A stretch of DNA of 64,000 bases from Semisulcospira habei (Eukaryota; Mollusca; Gastropoda; Semisulcospiridae), in contig BTPG01000002.1 of NCBI GenBank assembly GCA_036245525.1, positions 159,424,758-159,488,757 of the forward strand, read 5' to 3'. The translations under genes and the position numbers were made by a program. Of this stretch, positions 44,806 through 57,100 are shown piece after piece (position 1 is the stretch's first letter; each line of letters opens with the position of its first letter). Under the pieces are notes generated by a model. The model was not told the DNA's origin and did no database searches. It saw only the letters and a program-made list of their open reading frames with translations.

Positions 44806-45433
44806 AAGCTCAAGTTTCAACTTTAAGAGATGCGACCCTATGGCTCAAAACTCCGATTGGCTTTGGAAGAGTTAGGGCAAAGTGGCTGTCAGGTTTCATG
44901 GCATAACATCTCAAGTTATGAAGTAAAACAAATGAATATAAAACCCGTGGGCTATCAGTGTTGTCCCACAATACGTGACCCTCTTATCATACGCACCGCG
45001 GTGTATATCAGACGTAGCGGTGCATATAACGTATTTCCACAGTGCGCATGTTGTTTGAAAAAATAGAGAACGGATCACAGTTTCAATAGATCACGTGAGG
45101 GGGATATTGAGGGGATCATCATAAACACCTAGTCATCAGAAGAAAAAAGATCTCCTGGTGGATGTTTGACTGATAATTACTCACTCCTACCACAATAAAC
45201 TGTTCTGACACTGTACGCAATTAATGTCGACGCATGTCAGTCCTTTATGTTCACCACGTGCACTCGTTCCGGTATGTCTTACATCTTTACCATACAAACT
45301 AATCCGTGAAAGTCATGATGTAACTGTCTGGACGCGCGCGGAAAGCCCACCCATTATCAACATCCATGTCAATAATGAATCATTTATATGCGCTCTCCCC
45401 CTCCTCCCCCCCCCCCCCCCCTCTTCATCTGCA

Positions 45434-45499
45434 CCAAGAAGCGTATATTCTCATGAGCCCCTGCATCAGCAGGGGCTTATGAGAATTTACGCATCTTGC
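45434..45499. repeat. Family A hairpin
   Basis: ccaagaagcgtatattctca to gagaatttacgcatcttgcc. Arms carry matched (compensating) changes against the usual sequence. Confidence 0.72.
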
Positions 45500-45954
45500 C
45501 GGGAGGAATCGGCCAATGTATATACAGTGTTCACTCAGCAATTTGGCGATGATAAAGAGTACCAGACAAAAACACTGCTGAACTATGATGCAACATGAGA
45601 TAAAAATCAAGGTGGTGCTAATAAAGCTGTACTGTGCACACAAATAATGTCTGCTATGCGTCTCTGTCATGGATAACCGTCTCTGAATGCGTGTGGAATG
45701 CCCGGCTCAATGTTGTTTCTGCAAACAGTGTACAACGCCCACAGTGTTATTGCGAATGCAAATGCTTTTTTTTTGCGGGCATCATACTGCACAAAATAAA
45801 GATCGCTTATAATAAACAATATCACGCTTGTTTGCAAACAAGCATAATATTATGTGTTAAACAATGTAGTAAGTCATTACTATTTACAGGTACTTGCGTA
45901 AGACAGTAAATACTGTCACCAGCAAGTAGCAATGTAGTTGTGATACATGTTCCA

Positions 45955-46190
45955 ACTCATTCAGTGCATAATTGTTACACTTACAGCTGGAGATATGTCA
46001 ACTATGACAGTTCAAGGGTAGTGCTCATTTAAGGGTAGTGCCAAAACAAATCTGACACTGCCCCTAAACAGGTACTGAGGTAGTGAAAACGTTTCTGATT
46101 CACTCTTACAACTATGGGTAGTTCAAGGATAGTGTCAGATAATCTGGTACTAGCCTTAAATTGTCATTGCACATCAATCCATCTGGCAAA
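45955..46190. repeat. Cluster of decayed family B arms
   Basis: Several half arms: agttcaagggtagtgctcat, aagggtagtgccaaaac, agttcaaggatagtgtcag with partial inverses. Starts ctcattcagtgc without TTAA. Confidence 0.45.
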
Positions 46191-46692
46191 TACATATAGT
46201 CTTATAGGAGCCTTTAGACTGCACGTTCTAACGCCACTCTGTAGCCGGTTCAGGTCAAGATAGTATGTTTCAATAACATCCACTAACAGTACCAAAATAA
46301 GTCCACTTAAGCTACGGGTCCATAAGCATGAACCCGACACGAATACGATCCGAACCCGATGCGGTGATGCAATTTTCCTGCAAAAATTGCGTCATTTTCG
46401 TTCGAAGCCGGATGCGAATTCATGTACCGCATCGGGCTTATGGAAACACACAAACAACGCTTCGGTTTCGGATCGGTTTCGGATCGAGTTTCTATCTGAT
46501 TCGTGTTTATGGGTCGGGCGCCTCAATAATAAACGATACTCTAAACCATTTCTTCAACCTGTTAATCAACTGATATCCAAAAGGCCGCAGTTGCAGAAAT
46601 GTTCTAAAACTGTTAAGTAGCTGCAGCAATGAACAACTGGACACACCTGTAATTGTCTTGTGCTCACGAGAGAGTAATTGTCTTGTGATTGT

Positions 46693-46698
<6 letters not shown>

Positions 46699-46761
<63 letters not shown>
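46699..46761. repeat. (GA)n microsatellite
   Basis: About 31 GA units. Confidence 0.95.
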
Positions 46762-46763
<2 letters not shown>

Positions 46764-46876
46764 GAGTTGCACATTATCTTATCCATACTGTTCGTGTGAG
46801 TACTCCCCATATAGACTTACAAACGGGTTATGCCACAAGTACACTTCTATTCAAATGAGATGCTTAACATCAATAT

Positions 46877-47037
46877 TTAACTCATTCAGCCAAATGCACG
46901 TATTTCCCAAATTTTGGAGGCATCATCTAACGACTTTGCACCTGTTCAAGGGTAGTGCCAAGCTAATCTGACACTATCCTTGAATTATCATGGTCGACCC
47001 GTCTCCTGTTGTAGTGCGTCAGGGCTGAATGGGTTAA
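46877..47037. mobile_element. TTAA MITE, family B, deleted core
   Basis: TTAA ends with ctcattcagccaaatgc and gggctgaatggg; the left arm of the palindrome is mostly deleted. Its right end is part of a 131-bp tandem duplication. Confidence 0.7.
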
Positions 47038-47262
47038 ACAGATGTGTATTAGCTGGTAATGCAATATGAGATACATTTTGTGTGAAGGATAGCATAACAT
47101 TAACAGCATAACATTATAAACGGCAATGACTGTCTCCTGCTGTAGTGCGTCAAGGCTGAATGGGTTAAACAGATGTGTATTAGCTGGTAATGCAATATGA
47201 GATACATTTTGTGTGAAGGATAGCATAACATTAATAGCATAACATTAAAAACGGCAATGTTA
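47001..47262. repeat. 131-bp tandem duplication
   Basis: The block from gtctcctgttgtagtgcgtc is repeated at 47132 with few changes, so two units lie head to tail and both carry the MITE end gggctgaatgggttaa. Confidence 0.8.
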
Positions 47263-47772
47263 CTTTTCACTCTTGAGACCGATTGTGCACAAAAGAACCA
47301 TACAGCAAACAGTCAAAAACAAAATATGAAAAGAGAAACAAACTAAGAAAGGAGGAAGGAGAGAACAGATATGGTGCAACTTAAATACAAATCATCACAG
47401 ATGTTTAAAAAAAATTTTTTTTTTAAATATGCAAAAATAGATTGAATAAACATTACAACAACTTCCCTCCGTGCCTCCATCCCCCTCCCCCCACCTTACC
47501 AGCACCCAGCCCTCAATCCCACCTCATCCATGCCAACTGTGGCTGACTTTAGCCTGATGATCATTTGCACACTGGGAACTGACTGCCCAGCATGTAAGAA
47601 ACACACTGACTTCAGAATCACAAGGGTAAAGCAGTAATCTCTTTTGTCATTTTCCCATGGTAAGTTTCCGTATCTGTTGGTTATACAGGTAAGCCTTAAA
47701 TTTACATGCTCCAGAGTAGCACAGTATCTGATACAACATGCACATGTATTTGGCCCACAAAAAGAAGCCTGG

Positions 47773-47863
47773 TGAGGAAAAGGTCCTCGGTCCAAAACGT
47801 CTGCCTTAGCTGGCCTGCGCGCGGGCCAGATAAGGCTGACGTTGGCCAGAGGACCTTTTCTTC
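47773..47863. repeat. Palindrome family D
   Basis: tgaggaaaaggtcctcggtc, ctgccttagctggcctgcgc, inverse arm gataaggctgacgttggcc. Confidence 0.68.
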
Positions 47864-48008
47864 ATAAGACTGTGTAAATTCAGCACTACAATAAAGGGGT
47901 AACATAATAACGAAAAACTCGGTCTGACATCAAGAGTCCGGGGGCCGCCATATACCGAGTCTGACATGTGTTCTTTCGCTGCCCACAAAACAAGAAACAG
48001 TCACTAAC

Positions 48009-48183
48009 CTGACGTTTGCATCCATTCTGTTCTTGATTTCCGGGTTGATGACAATCATGACGAGATATTTCTTGACATCCACCATTTCGTTAATGCTGCC
48101 CCCATGCACCTCTGGAAACGCATTGTATCTTTCACTGCTGATCCAGCGCTGGAGCCCGTCCATTGTAACTACTCCATCTTCCG
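48009..48183 (-). CDS. TMX3: TMX3 exon 9 (last exon found)
   Basis: Encodes 57 full codons containing EDGVVTMDGLQRWISSERYN and KKYLVMIVINPEIKNR. It corresponds to the junction of the second and third thioredoxin-like regions (human GDLSSWINRERF and LVALAVIDEKN). Acceptor tctcctcag, donor gttagt, phase out 2. The next exon was not located between here and the fibrinogen-domain gene. Confidence 0.93.
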
Positions 48184-51100
48184 CTGAGGAGAGAGAACAA
48201 CAGAAATCCCTACTATCAAAATCAAGTGTTGATGCAACAAAAAAGAAAAAAGTACATGCACAGCATTGTCAAATTGAATAAACTTTATTGTCCATTAACC
48301 CATATCATACTGAGGTTAAAAGCGTCAAATTTGTACACTGCCATATGCATGCTACATTATAGTACTTACAGATCAGGATATAGACCAATGGCTATAGACC
48401 AGGATATAGACCAGCAGATTCCGCAACAGTTTTTTCCCTCTGGCTGTGCGCACTCTCTCTGATCAACCGGACTGATTGGAGAGAGCGCGAGTGGTGAGTG
48501 AGAACGAATGTGTAGTCAGCTTTTAACCGAATCAGATGTTACTGTTTGTCTGTGTGTGTGTGTTTAGTTCCAACTACAGAGGAATCACCTTGCTGTCAGT
48601 ACCAGGAAAGTTCTTCAACAGGATCATCCTGGAGAGAATGAAGAGCTCCGTTGACCCCCAGCTGAGAGACCAGCAAGCAGGATTCAGGAAAAACTGATCA
48701 TGTACAGACCAGATCGCCACTCTCCGCATCATTGTGGAACAGTCTCTGGAGTGGAGCTCCCCGCTGTACATCAACTTTGCGGATTATGAGAAAGCATTTG
48801 ACAGCGTGGACCAAGAGACTCTGTGGAAACTCCTACAACACTACGGTGTACCCACAAAGCTCGTCCGCCTGATCAAGAGCAGCTACGATGGCATGACATG
48901 TCGCGTGATCCATGAAGAGCAGTTCACCAGGGAGCTCCAGGTCAGAACCGGTGTCAGGCAGGGGTGTTTGCTGTCTCCGTTCATCTTCCTACTGGCCATA
49001 GACTGGGTCATGAAGAGGACCACAGAGCACAGACGAAGTGGAATACAGTGGACACTGTGCACACAGCTTGACGACCTCGATTTTGCAGACGACTTGGCTT
49101 TACTGTCCCACACTCATCAACAAATGCAGGACAAGACCACTAGGCTTGCTGACATCTCGTCCCAAGTGGGCCTCACCATCCACGAACAGAAAACAAAGAC
49201 AATGAGGCTGAACACAACCAGTGAAGAACCAGTCTTGCTTGCTGGCACCCCGTTGGAGGAGGTGGAGTCCTTCACCTATCTCGGGAGCATCATAGACAAA
49301 AAAGGCGACACTGATGCAGATGTCAGAGCATGAATCGGTAAAGCCAGAGCAGCCTTTCTCCAGTTGAAAAAAGTGTGGAGTTCCAGAGAGCTGTCACAAC
49401 ACACCAAAGTCTGGACTTTCAACTCCAATGTAAAAGCAGTTCTCCTATATGGAGCAGAGAATTGGAGATTGACAAAAACCACAGTCAACAGAGTACAGAT
49501 CTTCATAAACAGTTGCCTTAGAAGAATTTTGAAAATCCACTGGCCAGAGAAGATCAGCAACGTCAGACTCTGGGAGAGAACAGAGCAGATAACAGCAGAG
49601 AATGAAATTGGGCGAAGAAGATGGGGATGGATTGGTCACAGTCTGAGAAAGCCAGCTTCCAGTATCACTAGGCAGGCATTGTCATGGAACCCCCAGGGAA
49701 AGAGGAAAAGGGGCAGGCCGAGAAACACCTGGCGTCGAGACCTCCAAGCAGACATCAAGAGACTGGGAACCACCTGGAGTAAAATCGAAGGAGAAGGACA
49801 GGACAGGAGTCGCTGGAGGTCTCTCGTCGACGGCCTATATCCGGGGAGGGGTGACAGGCGTAAGTAAGAAAGTAAGTAAGTGTGTTTAGTCTTAGTAACT
49901 GACATCAAGACAAATTCCAATGTTTTTATTGCTTTGTACATGGAAACATATGGCAATAAACTATCTTACTTACTTACTTTAGTTCAAGGGTAGTGCCAGA
50001 ATATATATTCTGGCACTACCCTTGAACTATTTTAGTCAAACTTATTTCACATACTGGTGTATTTCGAATGATAAGGGTTAAACAACAAGCATAAAATGGA
50101 AAATTTCCTTGGGCTTACAGAAACATAAATCACACAAGCAAGACATAATAACTTAAACTCAGATAATACCAATACATATTGTAGATTTGGCAAATGCAAT
50201 CACACACATCACTCTGATATCACACTGGCTAATGTCACAATTATGTGAGGAAAGCCCAAACAGGCACGGTATTCTACAAACAACAAACAGGCTTATGCAT
50301 AGAAATATCACTGCTGTAGCATCAGTTATAAAAAAAACTTCTGTAATTAAATCGTTGCACAAAGGATCTGCAGTACAAGATGAAGCAGATCTCTCTTTCT
50401 CTCTCTCTCACACACACACAGAACTGTGCATAAATGATGAAAAATTGCTGGAAAAATAGATGTGTTCTAAGGGGTCTGCTTAAAAAGTGTCTGATGTAAC
50501 TTCTAAGGGTCAGAATCAGTCTCAGCAACTGTACATGAATCACAATTTATAACAAATAATGCTCACACATCTCTTGCTTCCAAGTGGATAACCAGTGAGG
50601 AATAGTAGAAAGAGCAAAACACAGAAAGATATAATATTTCACTTACAGAAATACTCATAATGGACATCATCTTTGAAGACTAGGAGTGCTGGATGATTCT
50701 TTGGGGTCACTTCCTGTAAAAAAATAGAAAATGACAAACCACCCAAATATGAATATGCACACATGACAACATCTGTAATCTTTACCCTCCCAATACATGT
50801 TTTAATAAGATAAACAAACTGAAAGTGCAAAAGAAACATGCCAGACGTCCAATGTATATCATGTAGTACACCATAGTTAAATAAAAACAACTTTTGTAAA
50901 AGTAACGTCCATCACTTATAACAAATTACAGAATAACAACAAAAAATGGTGGGTCCCCTGGCATTCTGTTTTGTCCCAAGTTCAATGAACATCTATGATG
51001 CAAGTGTGCAGCTGAGCTGACCCCTTCTCTGACGAAAACAAGTGAACGCAATCAACTTCAAGAGGTGTTCAGCCCCATGAGCCGCCAGGGTTTATGAGGC

Positions 51101-54100
51101 TCTATGCCTCCTGCTGTCACCAATTTGTATCATGAGGCTCTATGCCTCCTGCTGACACCAATTTGTATCATGAGGCTCTATGCCTCCTGCTGACATCAAT
51201 TTGTATCCATGTTCTTTACACAGTTGAAAAACTTTAAACGCTGAAATTATGATTTCAAAAACACAAACAAAAATAAATTTAAATGAAAATGGAAAGGACA
51301 AAACTAAAGGTTGCTTCGTACCTCCAATATATGTTTTTTGCCATAGTAGAAATACCCTTGTACTATCATCTTCTCTGCCACTGTCTGGTATTTTGTCTGC
51401 AAAAAGAAGAATATCAACACGTAGAGGCTATCAAAAGAAAATGTTACGTTTTCCCAATTAACAGAAAAGTAACACAAGAAAAAATAACCAGGAAATTCTA
51501 AATGTATATTCAGTGCCCTTGCATATTTAGAACAATGTACATATCAGTCTCATGTACTGGTATACACATATATCAGCTACATATCGGCGATACCTGGAAA
51601 TGGATGCCATAAAATCAGACTAAATTATGGGTGTTTGCATTAATGTGATGCTAAACTTACTTATGCGTGTTAAGAAGGAAAAAAAAAAACTGAGCACAAA
51701 GTCTCCTGGCTGACTCCAGCCTTAGTTGGCCCATGCACTGCCATACATGGGCCAACTAAGGCTGGTGTCAGCCAGAAGACTTGTAGCATTTTGGATATCT
51801 CTTTGAAAGCCACAGATTTGAGCGCACTATATCAGATTCACAATACATGTATTCTGATGTGCGTTAACTTGAGGATGACCTGTATTCCCATTGCTCATGG
51901 ATATTATTCTGTCTTACTGTTTATGGGAGCACACAGACACAACTGAACAAGTGCAGTGCCATGAATCACAACCAAAGTGGATGTAATCAGAAAAAGCTCA
52001 CAATCCTAAAACAGGCATGGAAATCGCACAAGTGATAAACCTCTGAAACTGAACCTAGGCCTGGTAGGGTGCAGGGGCAACACCCCGTTTATAGGGGGGT
52101 GGTGGTGGGGGGAGAGGGGTGTCAAGGTTTGCAAAGCCCCTATCTTCACAATTTTAAAGCACTTTGAATGCCTGTCCTGGTACCAAACAGTAGAATTTGC
52201 ACATATATTCACTATTTAAAACAAAAGCATCTCCTAGTCCTATAAAATTTTTACCATCCACATGGAAAACAGTTTTCCTCTGAACAATTTTATTTCCTCA
52301 GGAAATGAAGTGAAAATAGAAGATCTGAGGAAAATGCCAATGCCTGCTAAATATATATGACACACCACATTGTCATAAATCACAAACCCACAAGGTTCTT
52401 GGGCTGATGTCAGCCTCTGGCTAACATAGGCCCAAGCAAGAGACATTGGAAAAAAACAGCGCACAAAGGAACAACTATCCTTAGCAAAAGGAACCAATTG
52501 TGTCTACACAAAGGCACATGTTGGTGCACAGAGCTGAAAGAAAGTGCACGCATTAGATCTGTACAAAGCAGTGGCAAGATCGAGCTGCAAGTACAAGGAA
52601 CATAGAACAGAAAAATAGATTTAAATAAAACAGAGACCGTTAAAATTTACCATCAATTCTATTTATACAGTAAAAGTTACCAATCTTTGTTTTGCTCTGG
52701 CAGCTGTGCTCCATTTATGACTTTGTTCAACTTAAAATTAATCTTTTGGTACATGGATCACAGCTTTTGCCAGTGAAAAGCCCAGTGTCCCGACAGTTTT
52801 ATGTTAAAATCAGCTGCTTGCAGTAACAGCAGCAGTAGCAACCCAAATGTACATGGCAAAATGTCTACTGTCGAGCAAAAGAAATGTGACATTTTTGGAA
52901 TCATCAAAAACACTTTGGTATTTCCGATGATTCCAAAATTGTCACATTTCTTTTGCCCATCAGTACATTTGGACTAATGAACAGGTCTTCAACCTCAACT
53001 GCTGATATGCCCAGGTGAAAGTAAGTACAACATTGTTGCAGGACTTTTTAACTGAAGATTATACTTAACCCCCTTGTGCATGTAGCTACTAGTATGGTAC
53101 ACAGTACCTGTGGCTGCATGCGTATGGGGGATAAAAAAGGTCAATTTTTTAAAGTGTATTTTGTCTCTGGTGTGTCTAGTGTGAGAAAAATGTTTCCATT
53201 GATTGTGTTTATTGTAACACTACAGGAATAGTCAAATTTCCTTGTACCAGCATGCTGTCTGCCACTTCCTTGTACTGTGTCTGGAAATAAATGTAGGAAA
53301 TACAACAGCTTAGAGAAAATGCCTGTCAGAAATTTCACTTTAAAACTCGCGTCACAATGTGTAATTAAAGCAACCTACTCCAGGCAGTAAAGGGTAAATA
53401 GATTGCAATATCTCTTTATAAAAGTTCTTAGTATGTATGTCTTACAATAATGCTGAACACAAGGGCTAACATAGCTCTTTGCCTGTGAATGCCTGTGAAT
53501 GTATGACCTATTTACATGTGAGACCTTTGCGACAATAAGTAAAGGGCTGGCTTCTGCACCAGCAAAATCCATGTTTTCGCAAAATGTAAGCATTTTTCAC
53601 ACATCTGCCCACCCTCTGTGACCCTTGACCTTTGCGATGAGTCGACTAAGTTAGTATGCATAGGAAGGTCTTATGATCAGTTACCTTTGTGCCAAATATG
53701 ATTGAGAAATTTGCAAAAATGTTGATAATACCTACAATTTTATCAAACATTTGCCAGCCTCTAGTGATCCTTGACCTTTCTGAGAGGTCATCCATATTAG
53801 TATGCATAGATAGGTCTTATCATCAGGTATCTCTGTACCACTTCGCGCTGGGACCATATGGCGTTGAGGCGCGTCCCCTGGGTGGTGGATAGGGGGTCCC
53901 TCGCGAGAGGGGTGCACCGAATGAAATAAGGTGCCGTGAACCAACATGGTCTAAGGGAAGGTGACCCCGAGAGAAAACCCCTGGTCCTCCTAGTAAGGGG
54001 GTTGGGCGTGGGGGTAGCTTCCCCACCCTGCAAATAAGGAAATAGCTACAAAAACGCCGACAAAAGACAAACAGCAATTCCTTTCCTGGAGGAGGAAGGT

Positions 54101-57100
54101 TCTTCTACCAGAAGATTTATGACGTCCTGTGGTGAAAGCCGGAAGTCTTCGGAAGCCACAGGACCGAGCCACCTCTCTCTATCCAGGGATACAACCATGG
54201 GCACATGGAATGTCAAGACCATGTACCAGAGCGGCAAGGCTGCCCAGATAGCAGCGGAAATGCAAAAGTACAACATTTCCCTGCTAGGTATCAGTGAAGC
54301 CAGATGGACGCAGTCTGGGCAGAAAAGGCTGTTAAGTGGGGAGATGATTCTGTATTCAGGTCATGAAGAGGAGAATGCCCCCCATACAGAAGGAGTAGCA
54401 TTCATGCTGTCACTAGTGTCACCAGAGCGCTGATGGGCTGGGAACCTCTTGGGGCAAGAATTATCACAGCAGCCTTTAGAACCAAGAAAAGGATCAAGCT
54501 GAACGTCATCCAGTGTTATGCGCCCACTAATGAGTGACGAGGAAGAGAAACAAGAGTTTTACGACCGACTCCAGAGTGCTGTGGACAAATGTGCGGAGCG
54601 AGACATCACCATCGTCATGGGCGATTTTAATGCCAAAATAGGGGAGGACAACACCGGATACGAAGAGGTGATGGGGAGACAGGGATTAGGGGAGATGAGT
54701 GAGAACGGGGAGAGGTTTGTAGACTTTTGTGCTCTAAACAGACTTGTCATTGGAGGCAGCATCTTCCCACACAGAAGAATACACAAAGCAACTTGGGTCT
54801 CACCTGACCATACTACAGAGAACCAAATAGAACATATCTGCATTAGCAAGAAATTTAGAAGATCCCTTCAAGATGTTCAAGTGAGGAGGGGAGCACATGT
54901 CGTCTCAGACCACCATCTGCTTACCTTAAGAATAAAGCTCAAGTTACAGAAAAGCCGCACAGAGACAACAAGAAGACAGCGCTATAATGTAGGCCTCCTG
55001 AGAGAGACTGGAGTGAGAGAAGAGTTCAAACTGGTGCTGTCCAACCGGTTTCAAGCACTACAGGAGCTAGTAAATGAAGAGGAGGCGGTCACCACAGAGC
55101 TGCAGTGGAAGGCAGTTAGAGAGGCGCTAAACTCAACCTGCAATGACACTGTAGGGTTCAGGAAACACCATCACAAGGACTGGCTGTCGGCACAGACCTT
55201 GAAGAAGATAGAAGTGAGGAAGCAGAAGAAAGCAGTTGTCAACAACAGTCGCACGAGAGGAATACTCAGAAGCCAACCGCGAGGTGAAGAGGAGTATCAG
55301 GGCAGACAAGAGGGCCTACACAGACAGCCTGGCAGCAGAGGCAGAAAAGGCAGCAGGCAGCAGCAACATGAAACAGCTCTACGACATTACCAGAAGATTG
55401 TCGGGCAAGTATGGCCATACAGAAAGACCAGTAAAAGACAAAGAAGGCAAGCCTATTGCAGACAGAGCAGACCAACTCAACAAATGGGCCGAATATTTTG
55501 AAGAGTTACTGAACAGACCCAGCCCACCCGACCCCCCCAGACATCCAGCCAGCAGAGACCGACCTACCCATCAGCTGTGACAGACCCAGCCGGGAAGAGA
55601 TCAGAAGAGCAGTGGCATTTTTGAAGAACGGCAAAGCAGCAGGGCCAGATGGCATCCCAGCGGAGTCTCTGAAAGCAGACCTAGAGACAACAGTAGAGAT
55701 GCTGTACCCACTGTTTGGAAAGATCTGGGAAGAGGACGTGATGCTGGCTGACAGGAAGGAGGGGTGCCTAATCAAGTTTCCCAAGAAAGGCGACCTCAGC
55801 AAGTGTTCCAACTACAGAGGAATCACCTTGCTGTCAGTACCTGAAAGGTCTTCAACAGGATCATTCTGGAGAGAATGAAGAGCTCCGTTGACCCCCAGCT
55901 GAGAGACCAGTAAGCAGGATTCAGGAAAAACCGATCATGTACAGACCAGATCGCCATTCTCCACATCATCGTGGAACAGTCTCTGGAGTGGAGCTCCCCG
56001 CTGTACGTCAACTTTGTGGATTACGAGAAAGCATTTGACAGAGTGGACCGAGAGACTCTGTGGAAACTCCTACGACACTACGGTGTACCCACAAAGCTCG
56101 TCCGCCTGAACAAGAGTAGCTACGATGGCATGACATGTCACGTGATCCATGAAGGGCAGTTCACCAGGGAGCTCCAGGTCAGAACCGGTGTCAGGCAGGG
56201 GTGTTTGCTGTCTCCGTTCCTCTTCCTACTGGCCATAGACTGGGTCATGAAGAGGACCACAGAGCACAGACGAAGTGGAATACAGTGGACACTGTGCACA
56301 CAGCTTGACGACCTCGATTTTGCAGACGACTTGGCTTTACTGTCCCACACTCATCAACAAATGCAGGACAAGACCACGAGGCTTGCTGACATCTCGACCC
56401 AAGTGGGCCTCACCATCCACAAACAGAAAACAAAGACAATGAGGCTGAACGCAACCAGTGAAGAACCAGTCTTGCTTGCTGGCACCCTGTTGGAGGAGGT
56501 GGAGTCCTTCACCTATCTCGGGAGCATCATAGAAAAAAAAAGGCGGCACTGATGCAGATGTCAGAGCATGAATCGGTAAAGCCAGAGCAGACTTTCTCCA
56601 GTTGAAAAAAAGTGTGGAGTTCCAGAGAGCTGTCACAACACACCAAAGTCCGGATTTTCAACTCCAACGTAAAAGCAGTTCTCCTATATGGAGCAGAGAC
56701 TTGGAGATTGACAAAAACTACAGTCAACAGAGTACACATCTTCACAAACGGTTGCCTTAGAAGAATTTTGAAAATTCACTGGCCAGAGAAGATCAGCAAC
56801 GTCAGACTCTGGGAGAGAACTGAGCAGATAATAGCAGAGAATGAAATTGGGCGAAGAAGATGGGGATGGATTGGTCACAGTCTGAGAAAGCCAGCTTCCA
56901 GTATCACTAGGCATGCATTGTCATGGAACCCCCAGGGAAAGAGGAAAAGAGGCAGGCCGAGAAACACCTGGCGTCGAGACCTCCAAGCAGACATCAAGAG
57001 ACTGGGAACCACCTGGAGTAGAATCGAAGGAGACGCACAGGACAGGAGTCGCTGGAGGTCTCTCGTCGACGGCCTATACCCGGGGAGGGGTGACAGGTGT

